DNA from: Ursus arctos | Taxonomy: Eukaryota; Chordata; Mammalia; Carnivora; Ursidae | DNA: 64,000 nt | NCBI RefSeq assembly: GCF_023065955.2 | Contig: NW_026623078.1 | Span: 9,682,199-9,746,198, forward strand | Reading direction: 5' to 3' | In this document: piece after piece, positions 1 to 12,924 of the stretch | Numbering within the stretch: position 1 is the first letter of the stretch | Layout: each line of letters opens with the position of its first letter | The notes under the pieces: model-generated | The model's input: only the letters and a program-made list of their open reading frames with translations | The model's database searches: none | Told to the model about the DNA's origin: nothing | Made by a program: the position numbers and the translations under genes

Positions 1-235
1 ACTTGGGTGGCTCAGTTGGTTAAGTGTCCAACTCTTGACTTGAGCTCAGGTCATGATCTGAAAGTCATAAGATCATGCCCTGCTTTGTGTTCTGGGCTGG
101 GCATGAAGGTTGCTTAAGAGTCTCTCTCTCTCTCCCTCTTCCCTTCCCTGTCCCCACTCTCACCCTCTCTGTCCCCCCCAAAAAAAAGAAAAAAGAAAAA
201 GAAGAAGAAGAAGAAGAAGAAGAAGAAGAAGAAAA
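1..235 (+). mobile_element. Can-SINE (tRNA-Lys-derived), cut by window start
   Basis: The copy starts just inside the usual SINE head (CTTGGGTGGCTCAGTTGG) and continues through the GCTCAGGTCATGATCT box and a CT-rich stretch to an A-rich tail that has become a GAA repeat (about 200-232). It is diverged from the young bear-type copies. The tRNA-like head would carry an internal RNA polymerase III promoter in an active copy; this one is old and partly decayed. Confidence 0.88.
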
Positions 236-1269
236 AGAAACATTTTAGAAAAGACAAAAGCAGAGAATTCAATTTATATATAAAATTATAATTGAGCAAT
301 TGAATTTACAAAGTTAATTGCCATAAAATAAATTTGTTGTAATGTAGTAAACTAAACTGAAAGGTAAGCTAAATTATATCTGTATGAAAGGAATTGGCTT
401 GAACTCAATGTGAATACAATAAAAAGTACTGCTATAATTAGAATTATGCTACAGCTTTACTTTCACTGAATTAATATTTGATGTTTTTGAAAATAACTTA
501 TAATTTTGAGATTCTATGTCCATGAATAAATATGCTTATCATAGTTGACAAAAAAAATAGGAGTGATTGCTTTACAAATATATTGGCACTTTCTTTAATG
601 TATTCAAGTGCGCCCTTTTTTAGTGATTATTTGTTTGTTATTTCAGTTTACTACAAAACTTAATGGAAGAATGCATATATCAAACCTGCAAGTCAATTGA
701 AATAATGCAAAGAAATACCATTATGAAGATCAATTGCAATAATGGGATTTCTGTTAAATCTCTTCTTAACACATATCAATTGTAATCAGAATTAGTTCCT
801 TAAATCTATTTAATTAACCTTGGATTATGCACGTATATGTAAAAGCATGTATACTTCAAAGACATCATTATACCAAAGTTACAATATGCATATATATTTA
901 CACATACACACTGCAAAGAGTGTATATGTGTGTGTATATACGTATATATATATATATATACACGCAATAAAACTTTACTGATATGTAAATACATTTAAAT
1001 TTTCTAATTTTTTTCACTATACGCTTTTTTCATTTATGAGAAACTATAGAAGTCTTTAATAAATCAGTGTAACATTTTAAATCTAAAGTTATGCTTTACC
1101 ATACATTAGACATCTTTGTCATTATTCTAGAATTTTTTAAACTAGCAAAATGCATGAATTTTATTAACTTTTTTATTCTGAAAGTTGACTAACTTTAAAT
1201 AAGAACTCTGAGAATAATCTTATAAACACAAGTCACTCAACTGTACCTTTGAAATTATGTATTAGAACA
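236..1269. other. AT-rich sequence without recognised gene
   Basis: I recognise no gene or named repeat here. The stretch contains a TG/TA-type dinucleotide repeat at about 917-963, with alternating GTGTGTGTATATACGTATATA character. The short minus-strand reading frame over it simply reads through this repeat. Confidence 0.5.
917..963. repeat. Compound TG/TA microsatellite
   Basis: Alternating TG and TA dinucleotides run from about 917 to 963 and are nearly all purine-pyrimidine alternation. It is a likely length polymorphism. Confidence 0.85.
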
Positions 1270-4200
1270 ATATGTTTTTTAAATTTTTAGTTGCAGTAAA
1301 ATGTACATAAAATTTACCATAGTAGTAATTTTTAAGTTTATGGTTCAGTAGTGTTAAGTACATTCATGTTGTTGTACACCCAATCTCCAAAAGTTTTTAT
1401 CTTTATGATTCAAACTACATACGCATTAAACAACTCTCCTTTGCCTCCCTCTTCCAGCCCCAACCACCATTTTACTTTCCATCTCTATAAATTGGACTAT
1501 TCCAGGGACCTCATATATGTAAGACCATACAGTGTTTGTGTTTTCGCGACTGATTTATTTCACTTAGCATAATGTTCTCAAGGTTCATCTATGTCATAAC
1601 ATGTGCCAGAATTTTCACCCTCTTTTAGGTTGAAAAATATTCCATTTTATGAATATACCACATTTTGTTTATATAATCATCCATCAGTGGACACTTGGGT
1701 TGCTTCCACCTTCAGCTATTATGAATAATGCTGTGTGAACATGGGTGTGTGTGCAAGTGTGTCTTAGAGACCCAGATTTCAATACTTTTGGATGTATACC
1801 CATAAGTCAAATAGCTGGGTCATATGGTGACCTTTTTCACCTTTTGAGGACTGTCCCATTGTTTTTGATAGCATCTGTACCATTTTACCTTCCCACCAAT
1901 AATAGTGCATAAGGGTATCAATCTCTCCATATCATCTCCAAAACTTATAACTTTCTGTTTTTTGATGATAGCCATTCTAAAGGATGTGAAGTAGTATCCC
2001 ATTGTGGTTTCAATTTGCATTTCCCTGATAATTAGCAACTTTTTTTTCATGTACTTATTAACCAATTTATGCTTTTTGGAGAAATAGCTATTCAAGTTCT
2101 TTGCTGATTTTTTAATTGGATTATTTGCTTTTTGTTGTCGAATCATGCTTCTTTTTATATTCTGGATATTAATAATGATTCACAAATTCTTACTGCAATT
2201 CCATTAACCACCTTATCAATCCGTTGATTGTCCTTTGATGCACAGACATTTCTAATTTTTATATAGTCCACTTTATCTATTTATTCTTTTGTTGTCTTTC
2301 CTTTTGGTGTCATATTCAAGAAATTGCTGCAAAATCCAATTTCATGAAGTTTTTTTTACCTATGTTTTCTTCTAAAAGTTTTATAGTTTTAGCTCTTATG
2401 TTGAGATGTTTGACTCATTTTGAGTTAAATTTTGTATATGGTGCAAGTGGAAGGTCCAACCTCACTCTATTGCATGTGTATGTACAGTTTTCACAATGTT
2501 TATTTGGTGAAAATATTATTCTCTCCTCACTGAATAGTTTTGCATCCTTGTCATAAATTATTTAACTGTATATGTGAAGGTTTATTTCTGCTTATGGATT
2601 CTGTTCTATTCTATTGGTGTGTATTTATATTCTTAAGCAAGCTGTTTTGATTATTGTAGATTTGTAATAAATTTTGAAATAAGAAAATGTGAAATCTCCA
2701 ATTTTTTATGTTTTTCAAGATTGCTTTGGCTATTTACAGTCCCTTGAGATTCCATATTTTAGGAAGAATTTTTCTTTTTCTGCAAAAACAGCCTTGGGAT
2801 TTTGATAGGGATTGCATTGAACCTGTAGCTCACTTTGTTGTTGTTGTTGTTGTTTTTTAATTTTTTAAATTACATTATGTTAGTCACCATACAGTACATC
2901 CCTGGTTTCTGATACAAAGTTCAATGATTCATTAGTTGCGTATAACACCCAGTGCACCATGCAATACATGCCCTCCTTACTACCCATCACCAGTCTATGC
3001 CATTCCACCACCCCCGTCCCCTCCGAAGCCCTCAGTTTGTTTCCCAGAGTCCATAGTCTCTCATGCTTCATTCCCCCTTCTGATTACCCCCCCTTTCTTT
3101 ATCGCTTTCTTCCCCTACCGATCTTCCTAGTTCTTATGTTCCATAGATGAGAGAAATTATATAATTGTCTTTCTCTGCTTGATGTAGCTCACTTTGTATA
3201 GTATTTATGTCCTAATGATACTAAGTCTTCTAATTCATGTACACAAAGATGTCTTTGTGTCTTTTTAAATTTCTTTCAAAAGCCTTTTGCAATTTTGCCT
3301 GTACAAGTCTTCTGCCTCTTTGATTAAGTTGATCCCTAAGTGTTTTATTCTTTTTGCTGCTACTGTAAATTAAATTGTTTCTTAATTATGTTTCAGAATG
3401 TTCATTGTTAGTAAATAGAAACACAAGTGACTAACATAATATAATAAAAAATATTTAAAAAATAAAAAGTATTAAAAAAAAGAAACACAATGAGCCTTAC
3501 ACACATCTTAAATCTGGATCTGTCCTGAATCTTTGCTAAATTCTTTCATTAGTTCTAAGAGGGTTTTTTTTTTTTAGTAAAATCTTTAGGATTCTATAAG
3601 AATATGTTGGAAATTTTTACTTCATTCATTCCAATTTGGACAATTTGAATGTTTTCTATTTCTTTTCCTTGTCTAATTACTCTGGCTAGGACTTCCAGTA
3701 CTTTATTAAATAGAAGTGTTAGTAGCAGGCATCCTTGTCTTGTTCCTGATCTTAAAGGAAAATTTCCAGCCCTTCACCATTGAGTGTAATGTCAGCTGTG
3801 AGCTTTCCATTGATGATCTTTGTTATGTTAATATTTTCCAGTCTTGGCTCTTTGAGTGTTTTTATTATAAAAGGGTATTGAAAGTTGCCAAAGTTTTTTT
3901 CTGCATCAGTTGAGATAATCATGTGGTTTTTCTTCTTTATTCTGTTAAAGTGGTATATTATATTTGTTGATTTTTATATATTGAACCATTCATGAATTCC
4001 AGGAATAAACCCACCTGATCATGGTGTATAATTTTTTAATGTGATATTGAGTTCTGTTTGTTAGTATTTTCATGAAGATTTTTGTATCAATATTATGGGA
4101 CATTGGTCTGTAGTGTTCTTGCACTGTCTTTGTCTGTCTTTGATACCAGGATAATGCTCCTTCTTAGAATGAGTTTGGAAGTGCTTCTTTTTCTTAGATA

Positions 4201-7200
4201 TTTTTGAAGGGCTTGAGAATTGATATTAATTCTTCATTAAATGTTTGATAGCATTCACCAATGAAGCCATCTGTTTCTTGACTTTTCTTTGTTGGGTTTT
4301 TGATTATAGATTTAATTACCTTACTAGTTATAAATCTGTACAGATTATTTTTTTTAACAATTCAGTTGTGGTGGGTTGTATGTTTCTAGGAATTTATTCA
4401 TTTCATGTAAGTTTTCTAATTTGTTGGAATAGAATTTTTCCTAGTATTTTCTTATAATTATTTTTATTTCTGTAAAATCAATTGTACTATTTTCTCTTTC
4501 AATTCTGATTTTAATTGATCTTCTCTTTTTTCTCAGTCAATCTAGCTAAAGATTTGCTAATTTTGTTAAGCTTTCAAACAGCAAATTCTTGGTTTCATTG
4601 ATGTTCTGTATTGTTTTTCCTTCCGTATTTTTTTTTTTTATCTCTACTCTAATCTTTATTATTTCCTTCCATCTGCTAGCTTTGGGTTTAGTTTGTTCTT
4701 CTTTTTCTCATTCCTTCAGTTATAAAGTTGGGTCTTTTATTTTAAATCTTTATGTTTGTTTTCATTTGTCTCGAGATTTTTCTAATTTCCCATGTAATTT
4801 TTCTTTGACTCATTGGTTGTTTAAGTATATGTGGTTTAATTTCCACATGTTTGTGGATTTTTCAGTTTTCCTTCTGCTATTTATTTCTGGTATCTTTCTG
4901 TTATGATAATAAAAGAGACTTTGTATGATTTCAATCTTTTTAAATTTACTAAGACTTATTTTGTAACCTAACATTTGGTCCATCCTAGAGAATATTTTGT
5001 ATGTGCTTGAGGAAAATGTGTAGTCTGCTGTTGTTTGGAATGTTCTGTATATGTCTGTTAGGTCCAATTGGTCTATAGTGTTTTTAAGTCCTCTATTATT
5101 TTATTGATTTGTCTAGTTCTTCCATTATTAAAAGTGAGGTATAAACTTTCCTATATTATTATAAAGCTATTTTTCCCTTTAATACTGTGTGTTTGTTTCA
5201 TATATTCAGGAGCTCTGATGCATATATGTTTACAATTTTATATTTTGTTCAGTTGAATCTTTTATCATTATATAATATTCTTTGCCTCTTATAACAATTT
5301 TTAGCTAACAGTTTATTTCATATTATATTAGAATAACCACTCCTGTTCTCTTTGCTTATTATTTGCATAGAATATCTTTTTCTATCCTTTCACTTTTACT
5401 TATGCATGTCCTCAGGTCTAATGCGGAGCAGTATAGTTGAATCTTATTTTTTAATCTATTTTGCAAATTCCTTTGACTGGGGAGCTTAATTCTTTTCCAC
5501 TTAATATAATTACTAATAGAGAAGTGCTTACTTTTGCCATTCTGTTGTTTCCTGTATGTCTCTAGCTTTTTGTCACTTACTTCCTTGCTTGTTGGCTTCC
5601 TTTGTGTTTAGATGATTTTTTTCAAGTGACACATTTTGATTATTTTCTCATTTCCTTTGTGTATATTTTATAGATATTTTTTTGTGTTTACCAGGAGGAT
5701 TACATAAAACATACCAATGTTGTAGCACTCTATTTTGATCTGATAACAATTGAACTTCAATCACATAAAACTCTACACTTCTTCCCCCAGTTTTTTTGTT
5801 ATCAATGTCACAAATTATATTTTTATATATTGCATACCAATTAAAAATGTAGTTATTTTAATGTTTTTATCTCTTAAATTTCATAAGAAATTTATTTTAA
5901 TTTAATTTAATAAACCAAAATTAAATGATAGTGTTTTTTGTAAAATTGTTACCTTTATCTGAGAGCTTCTTATTTCCTTATTGTTCCAAGTTATTCTTGG
6001 TTATTTTTTCATTTTAACTTTAAGACTTCCTTTAGCATTTCTTGTAGAGCGGGTGTACTAATAATGAACTCCCTCAGTTTTTGTTTGAAAATGTCTTAGC
6101 TTCTTCCACATTTTTGAAGAACAGTTATGCCTAACCATAGAATACTTGGTTAATAGTTCTTTTTTTTCTTTCTTTCAGTGCTTGAATATATCATCCCTTC
6201 TATATCTTTCAATGGCTTTCTGACTTACAAGTTTTCTTCTGAGAAATCCATTACTCATGTTATAAGGGCCTCCGTATATATCACAAACTATATTTCTATG
6301 CTGTTTTCAAGATTTTCTCTTCATATTAACCCTTGGCAGTTTGATTAAAATGTGTCTCCAATGTGGGTCTCTCTCAGTTTCCCTATTTAAAGATCACTGA
6401 GATTCTTATATTTGTATATCCATTTCTTTCCTCAGATTGGCATATTTTGTTTTCTTTAAATTTGACATACTTCTTCAGATAAGCTTTGTGCACCTTTCTC
6501 TATCTTTTCTCCTTCTGGGTCTCTCATAATATATACATTTGTCTGCTTGATGGGCATCCCATAACTCCCTTTGACTCTGTTCACTTTTTTTCATTTTCTT
6601 TTTGCTTTCAGACTCCATAATTTCAAATGATCTGCATTAAGGTCACTGGTTTTTAATTTTGCCTGTTCAAGTGTGCTGTTGACCTCCTCTAGTGGATTTT
6701 TCAATTCAGCTGTTGTATTTTTTTAGCTCCAGAATTTCTGTTTGGTTCATTTTTATAATTTCTATATCTTTTTTGATATTTTTATTTTGTTCATATATTG
6801 TTTTCCTGATTTCATTTATTTTATGTGTCTCTGTACTCATTAAGCTATTCAAGACAGATGTTTTAAAAGTCTTTGCAAGTAATACATAAACCTGTAGTTT
6901 TTAGGGTTTTTAGAGACCTACTTTGTTCTTTTAAATAGTCCATGTTCTTTATCTCTTTGTATGCCTTGTTATCTTTGTTGAAAACTGGAAATTTGAAAAA
7001 ATAGCCACTTCTCCCAGTCTCCCAAAGAGTCTGCAGTACTTCTGAAGCTTTCTTGCATCATGGCATTCACCACTGCTTTCAGTAGCCTCTAACCTAATAT
7101 CCAACGTTTGCTAACGGTTCTCCTTTGCTTTCCAAGCCAAACATAAACCTGTTCCCCCGCAGAAGTCAAAATATCGGAAGTGCCAATTTTTTCCTTCTAT

Positions 7201-7545
7201 ACTTAAAGAGGAGCTTGAAATTGAGTATTTTATTCCCCACTGCACCATAGTCCACCAGGGATGGGATAGGGCAAGGGCAAGCAAAAATGCCATGAAATTT
7301 CCTGGCATTTTAATTGTGGCTTTTTACTGGTTGGGCATTTGCTTGATTGCTGCAACTACTCTCTGGAGTTCTTACAAAGCTACTTTGATCTGTATTTGGT
7401 TTTAATTTGGTCTTTCCATGGGAGTGAAGGCTTGGAACTTCTTGTCTGACATCTTGCTTACATTTTCCAGAAGAATCCATTTTTATGCTCCAATAAGCTT
7501 CCTGGCTTTGCTCAAACTTCCAACCCCCATTTTATACTGAAGGTA
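1270..7545 (-). mobile_element. Nearly full-length ancient L1 (L1M type), antisense
   Basis: Read on the minus strand, this runs from a 5' UTR-like region (about 6,900-7,545) through the ORF1/ORF2 region to an old 3' end near 1,270. Antisense hallmarks include the TTATTTCACTTAGCATAATG motif (about 1,555-1,575), the ATTTGCATTTCCCTGAT motif (about 2,014-2,030) and, near 6,060-6,110, the antisense form of the L1M 5' part (TGAACTCCCTCAGTTTTTGT). The coding frames are broken everywhere, so it cannot move. A younger L1 fragment interrupts it at 2,839-3,182. The family (L1MA/L1MB-like) is from memory of consensus; the exact subfamily and right edge are uncertain. Confidence 0.78.
2824..3197 (-). mobile_element. 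5'-truncated carnivoran L1 3' end with 15-bp TSD
   Basis: An insertion of about 345 bases into the older L1. The left edge is a GTT-repeat/T-rich tail (the A-tail on the minus strand), followed by the antisense 3' UTR that carries TTAGTCACCATACAGTACAT. The identical 15-mer TGTAGCTCACTTTGT lies at 2,824-2,838 and 3,183-3,197, a perfect target-site duplication. The copy is severely 5' truncated and has no coding part. Confidence 0.88.
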
Positions 7546-8835
7546 TTTAGGGATGATTCACTAGGCACAGCTGACAATGACAACACCCACTACCCAGAAC
7601 TACAAGTATACAGTACACTTTATTAAGATAAAATCATACTGACATTCAAAAATGTAAGTTTAAACAGATAAGACTGTAAATGTAAAACCTGAAAATTTTA
7701 TAAATGTATCCTCAAATATAGATTTATAATTAATATACTGTTACTTTAGTCATTATAACTTTTTTGTTAAATAAAATACTGTGAAGTAATAGACAAGCAA
7801 CAAATATTTTCTCTTTCACCTTCTTATTCTGCTGTCTTCCACAACAATTTACTCTCTTTTCACTCTCCCTCCCACTATGTTAACCAAAACTTTACAATTT
7901 CAACAACAATGCTCAAATTGACTGAATTCTGAAGATTTTTTCTATTAATTATATACAATAGGTGTTAACATAGAATGAATCTATTAAAACATTCTTGCAT
8001 ATCAAATATTGTGATATGATAGTCTTTGATGACTAAATTACAATAGATTGATGTAATGCTTTTGATTAAATAGTATGCCAAATGTTCTGACCTTGAGATT
8101 ATAATGAATAATGATTAGCACAGTTTACTCCTAAACATAACCCAGAACAGTACAAAACTGATTATTCTTATTATACCCAGAAAAATTAGAGCACTATATT
8201 TTTCATGGTAATTAAAAAATCAATAAAGTTCAACTCTACTATTTCTGATAAATTGCTCTGATGTTAGAATCAACATAGAAGTCAAATTGGGTCAAAGCCC
8301 TTTCTGACCTGGTCTATGGAAGCTAGACACTGTTGACTCTTCATGTTCCCTCAGTGTACAAAAAAACTTTAGATATAACACAAAAATTTTTTTTTGCAAA
8401 CTATCTCAAAAGGTTTTGGAGACAAAAAGTTTGTGGGATTAAAGACTTTTATTACAAATGTGAAACTTATTTGTACCATCTACATATTAATGAATCTTAT
8501 TGCCTTTATATCACTGTTCTTTTAGTTGCAGTCTGTCACAAAATGTAGAATCTTTAGGGCTCCTTCAGGAACAATACGAGATCTTAAAAATTAAGGACAA
8601 TAAAGTTAAGCAGGACATCTGGGAACATGAAGAATGTGACAATGTGATCAGAATGCTCTGTCAAAATGAGAACAATGAAGAAGGATTTCTAATGGCTCCC
8701 TAAACAGACTCATTGGGTGACATAAAGTTGTAATACCAAAATGAAAATGAAAATTATTTTTTCCCTAGCACTACCATAGCATTTATCTTATTGCTTTTTG
8801 GTTTTACACTTTTATATCCTCCACAAAATATTGAG
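7546..8835. other. Unique AT-rich sequence; no supported gene
   Basis: No repeat family is recognised. A plus-strand open frame at 8,500-8,703 ends with a charged, acidic stretch (residues about 25-67 rich in E, D, K and N). It lacks an upstream exon structure, a polyadenylation context or any family motif I can name. I leave it as non-coding or as a possible unidentified gene remnant. Confidence 0.4.
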
Positions 8836-8960
8836 CTATTTATTTGAAAACAAGTTCTGCACGTTTTTTTTCTTTATTTTTGTTTTTTAGCCATAGCCCA
8901 TTGTGTAATATCTGATACAGAATGGACACTCAATCAGTATTTACTGAGTGAATAAAGGAA
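8836..8960 (+). mobile_element. Possible L2/MIR-type 3' end
   Basis: The end GGACACTCAATCAGTATTTA followed by CTGAGTGAATAAAGGA resembles the shared 3' tail of L2 and MIR elements (usual form: CTCAATAAATATTTGTTGAATGAATGA). The body upstream is too diverged to align by eye. Confidence 0.5.
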
Positions 8961-9429
8961 GTTAATGTTCTGCTAGACATATTTTCTACTGGAATAACAA
9001 GCATTGGCCAATTAGAAATTAGAAGCCATTTATAAATATATGATGAGGGGAATTGGTAGATTTCAAAATGTTCTTTTGAGTATTCTAGGCTACTAATTGA
9101 ATGAATGTTCCAAAATCATGTAATAGAAATTACTGAAATGGGCCCCAAGGAATAGGGAACACCCAGTATAACTGATGGGATTATATCTTGGATGGTAGAC
9201 TCAAATTAGAAATATCAGAATTTGACTCTCCCAGAAATAACAACAAAAAAATCTAAGTATTAATATACTCAAATTAAACCTGAGTTATATATACAAATAC
9301 TGATTAGCTATATTTAGGTTTTTCTTATTTGCTGTTTTTCTTATTTGCTGTATTATTTAATTTGACCAATTATGATCACAATACTGGTGGCGATGATAAT
9401 GATGATGGTGATGGTGATGATGATGATGG

Positions 9430-9466
<37 letters not shown>

Positions 9467-9940
9467 ATTTATGGTGATTTCCACACATGGAATTTACTTT
9501 GATGATGTACAAATAACTATTGCAATTTAATATATAATACAGGCATAATTTTCCTTAATCTTATTGAACAATTAGATTATATTGAGTTTTCCATAAACAT
9601 GTAGCAGTAAGCCAAAAGAATAATGTACTGTAGAAAAATCAAAGAACAAAAAAAGGCTTATACAGAATCAAACAGGGTTAGAGAGATCCTTAGAACAGGG
9701 AATTTTCTCCAAAATATCCTCAGGGATTTATTGTGAATGTATCATTGTCCAGGATATTGCTTTTCTTTAATTTTGAGGCTCACAAACCTGACTTTATAGA
9801 AAGAATTTAGGTTATGACAAATGTTAATCTAATTTGTGAACTGGTACAGTAAAACTACATGTTTATTTACTGATTTCACATGAGGTGTGTTACTATAGCA
9901 TGGACTCAAATTCTCATGATGGTATAATCCATTTTTTTCT
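8961..9940. other. Unique AT-rich sequence with a GAT microsatellite
   Basis: No gene is seen. The stretch holds the trinucleotide repeat annotated separately at 9,385-9,467. Confidence 0.5.
9385..9467 (+). repeat. (GAT)n microsatellite
   Basis: An interrupted array of GAT/GGT triplets that becomes a pure GAT run toward its 3' half. Interruptions (GGT, AAT) at the left suggest an old array with a younger pure core. Confidence 0.95.
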
Positions 9941-9949
9941 CTTAAAAGC

Positions 9950-10420
9950 AGGATGTGTTAGCTTGAGTTCCTCAGAAATGGACTCTGAGATAAGAATCTG
10001 TGTATAAGTAATTATGAAAGTTTCCCAGAAGAAATGAGTCAGGGAGGGAGAAGTGGTACAGGGAAGTGAGGGGACTATTGATAGACTTTCAGAGTCTCTG
10101 AGGAAATTTGGATTGTGCCCAAACTCAGAATTGTCCCACCCAGGAACAAGGCTTCTGGGACACCTGTCATTGTACCTGTCAATCACTAGTTAAGCCTTAT
10201 GCTAATTCCCAGGTAATTTTGTCCTCCATTCACACAACTAAGGTGGGCTCCCATGACCCTTGGGCAGCCTTCCAGAAAGAACAAGTTGTAGGCACTGGCT
10301 GTTGGAAGCAAAATCACACAGAAGCTTGGGGAGTGCATAAAATGACTAAAAGGAATCCAAGTGGTTCTGGCAGAGCACCAGTATTGTTGTCTCATACACA
10401 TAGACATGTTTGAGAAGCTA
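9950..10420. mobile_element. Probable ancient LTR-like repeat, family not identified
   Basis: The sequence has higher GC than its surroundings. Near 9,975-10,030 it carries GGACTCTGAGATAAGAATCT and a following segment reminiscent of old ERV-type LTRs seen across mammals. I cannot name the family and see no clear TG...CA ends. Reading frames on both strands here (up to about 101 codons) have no recognisable domain. Confidence 0.4.
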
Positions 10421-10632
10421 AATCACGATTGCAAAGCTCTGGGAAAACAAACTAGAACTAAATTTTACTTACAGACTGGATCATTTAATGCTATCAGGTA
10501 AAATAATCTGGTACATTAGTGTTTAGAGGTAGCATGGTGTTTCCCATAAGGAAAGAAGCTAGTTGGAAAGGTTTCCCCTCCCCTAAAAAAATGTCCATAA
10601 CTAATGGAAAATTTGTCTTTGTGATTACATTA
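10421..10632. other. Short unique segment
   Basis: No recognised gene or repeat lies between the LTR-like block and the pyrimidine tract. Confidence 0.4.
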
Positions 10633-10697
10633 CTTTTTCTTCCTTTCTTTTTTCCTTTTTTTCTTTTTCTTTTCTCTTTCTTTCTTTCCTTCTTTCT

Positions 10698-10741
<44 letters not shown>

Positions 10742-10756
10742 TTTTTCTTTCTTTCT
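10633..10756. repeat. 124-base uninterrupted pyrimidine tract, (CTTT)n core
   Basis: Every base from 10,633 to 10,756 is C or T, with a regular CTTT core at about 10,689-10,740. Mirror-symmetric homopyrimidine runs of this length are classical candidates for intramolecular triplex (H-DNA). The Phe/Leu/Ser-rich reading frame over it is an artefact of the repeat. Confidence 0.95.
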
Positions 10757-11560
10757 ACAAATAATCAGTCCCCTTCAGAATATCTTGTTCTTTCTTTGGA
10801 AATGTCAATAATCTTAACCAGAATACAGTCAAGATTACCAGGCCAGCAGTTTATTCTATAGTTCTAACATATTATTATCAGTTTGCAACACTCTCAGGAG
10901 CTTCTTTGTTGTAATCTCAGACCAGCTGGCATAGGCGCAAAGCAGGGAGAGACTGAAAAAGAAGCAGCCCCTTTAGGTTGGAAGGTAGAAGTTATAATAA
11001 GCAAAGAGAACTTATACAGGAGGCTAGTCTTAAGAGGCAGCTAGATGAACAGATCTCCACATCTGCCCCTGCATCTTAAAAGTTTATAAAGAGGCCTTCA
11101 TTGGTTTTAGTCTCCACACACCACGCAGGTGATTTCAACACATACCTTCTCAAGGCTCTGTCTCAGGGCAGCCTCTGAGAGTGGGAGAGGCAAAGTAGAT
11201 GGAGAGCCTCTGAATGCCCAGGCACAGCACACAATTACTGCATTTCTTTTATGTTTAAAATGTAACTTTCAGAGGACAAAATCATTTCTAAGTTATTGGT
11301 AGAGGCCACTATAGTGTTCAAGCACTAACAACATACTCTGACACTACATGAATTTAGTAAAACTAATTTAATTATTTTACATTGATCAGAGCAAAATAAA
11401 CTAAACAAACAACAAATATAGATAGTATGAAAATTTTAATCTATGTTGTCATAACATACCTAAAGTTGCATTAATAAATAGACACTTCTAAAAAATAATA
11501 AATAAAAAGCCAAATAGACATTTCCAGTTTCTATTTTCTCATCTTTAAGGAGGTGGTTCT
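10757..11560. other. Old repeat-like or unique sequence
   Basis: The segment 10,890-11,235 is moderately GC-rich and LTR-like in texture (for example GGCTCTGTCTCAGGGCAGCC), but I cannot assign a family. From 11,235 to 11,560 the sequence is AT-rich and unassigned. Confidence 0.35.
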
Positions 11561-12180
11561 AGCTATGATGGTACTATCTTTCCTCCCTCAATAAATAACC
11601 AAAGCACTGGGCGAAATATATGATAAAACTTTCTCACGTGTCGGACAAGAGGCACACCGGACTGTGATCCATAAAGAAGACAAAGGAAGGGAGCCCACAA
11701 CAGTGCTTGCCCACTCTCAGAAGCCTATCTGGACCTTGAGGCGGGGCGGGATGGTGGGGAGATCCCCAAGGAGAGAGCCAAAGCTTTGGTGCCAAGGATG
11801 CTTAGGGGAGGAGTCAGGGAAGGAGGAGGTGGATGGGAATTGAGTGCTGGAGTAATAAAGAGTAAGGAACCCTGCAAACAAGCCCAAAAATCTGCATAAA
11901 GAACCCTTAGGTGTGTGGAGCTAATACCGAGTCCCACATACATAGAGTGAAACATCATGTGGCAGGCAAAAAGGGGACCGGAAATATAATAATTCCATCA
12001 GTTTGCACAGCCTGGGGAAAGTTGGTGATATCAGCAAGGTCAAGACTCCTTGTTAAACAACCTGGGCATTCACCCCAGAATTGTAGTAGCAGAGCAAAAT
12101 TTTTCCTCCCAAAACTGCACTGAAAAGCAAGACTTGGGTTGTCTAGTTTACTCTTGCTTTCTTAAGAAGCCCCATGATGT
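11560..12180 (+). mobile_element. Possible L1M 5' UTR-like segment
   Basis: A relatively GC-rich block with a few CpGs and a GGCGGGGCGGGA motif at about 11,740. The phrasing around 11,640-11,700 (GGACTGTGATCC, GGGAGCCCACAAC) resembles old L1M 5' UTRs. It could equally be an LTR remnant. No downstream ORF1 can be followed, so only a weak assignment is given. Confidence 0.35.
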
Positions 12181-12924
12181 AAATTCCATGTTACCAATCA
12201 TTTGCAATTTATACTAGCTTTTTTTGTAATTATCATATCTTTTTTACTATTCTAAAATTTTGTATTTAATGTTGTCCTACTGTTTACCCAGATTGCCTTC
12301 CCTGAACTGTGCTAGAGTAATCTTATTTTCATTTTGCCTTTCTACTGTTTTTAGTGAAAAATACCTAATTGCCCCTTTTTTACTTAATCTCTTATTTGTT
12401 TGCCAACAAATTACTAAGTAGTTTTGTTTTCCTTAACAGAGCCACGTTTGTTTATAATAACAAATGATATGTTGTTATTATGAATACATATTGCAATAAA
12501 AATCAATGAGTCAGATTATTTTTAGAAGACTCTTGATCAAAATACTTCCTTTCTGCTATATTTCACAGTGGACATGGATCTCACCATGATATATGAATTC
12601 TTGTCTTAGTACTAAAAATTGCTGGTGTATTCATTACACACACAGTGTTTTTCCTTGTCTCATTGCCTGGGAAACAATATAACTATGGAAAATATTGTTT
12701 GCCTGTGCATAATATTTCCCAAATGAGAGATCAATGTCTAGATTTCTACCATGTTATGGTTATGTTTTGTCTGAAATATTTTCGTATTCATTGAGTATTA
12801 TGTGTGCAGAGTTGGGTATGTGTGAATATAAACACTATACGCTTTTCTCTAAATTTAATTGTTCTACAAGAATATTGCTCTTTATTTAAAAATATAAAAA
12901 GTGAAAAAAACTACAATTTCACCA
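12181..12924. other. Unique AT-rich sequence
   Basis: No gene, RNA or named repeat was recognised. Confidence 0.45.

Noticed and set aside
9385..9467. CRISPR-like or tandem array with spacers
   Set aside because: It is a simple GAT microsatellite with point interruptions; no repeat-spacer structure exists anywhere in the window.
10519..10764. 81-codon frame with Phe/Leu/Ser-rich end
   Set aside because: The second half is the CTTT tract; no family similarity.
11735..11755. GGCGGGGCGGGA as a promoter or CpG island
   Set aside because: A single Sp1-like motif in a short GC-richer block without CpG density or a following gene.
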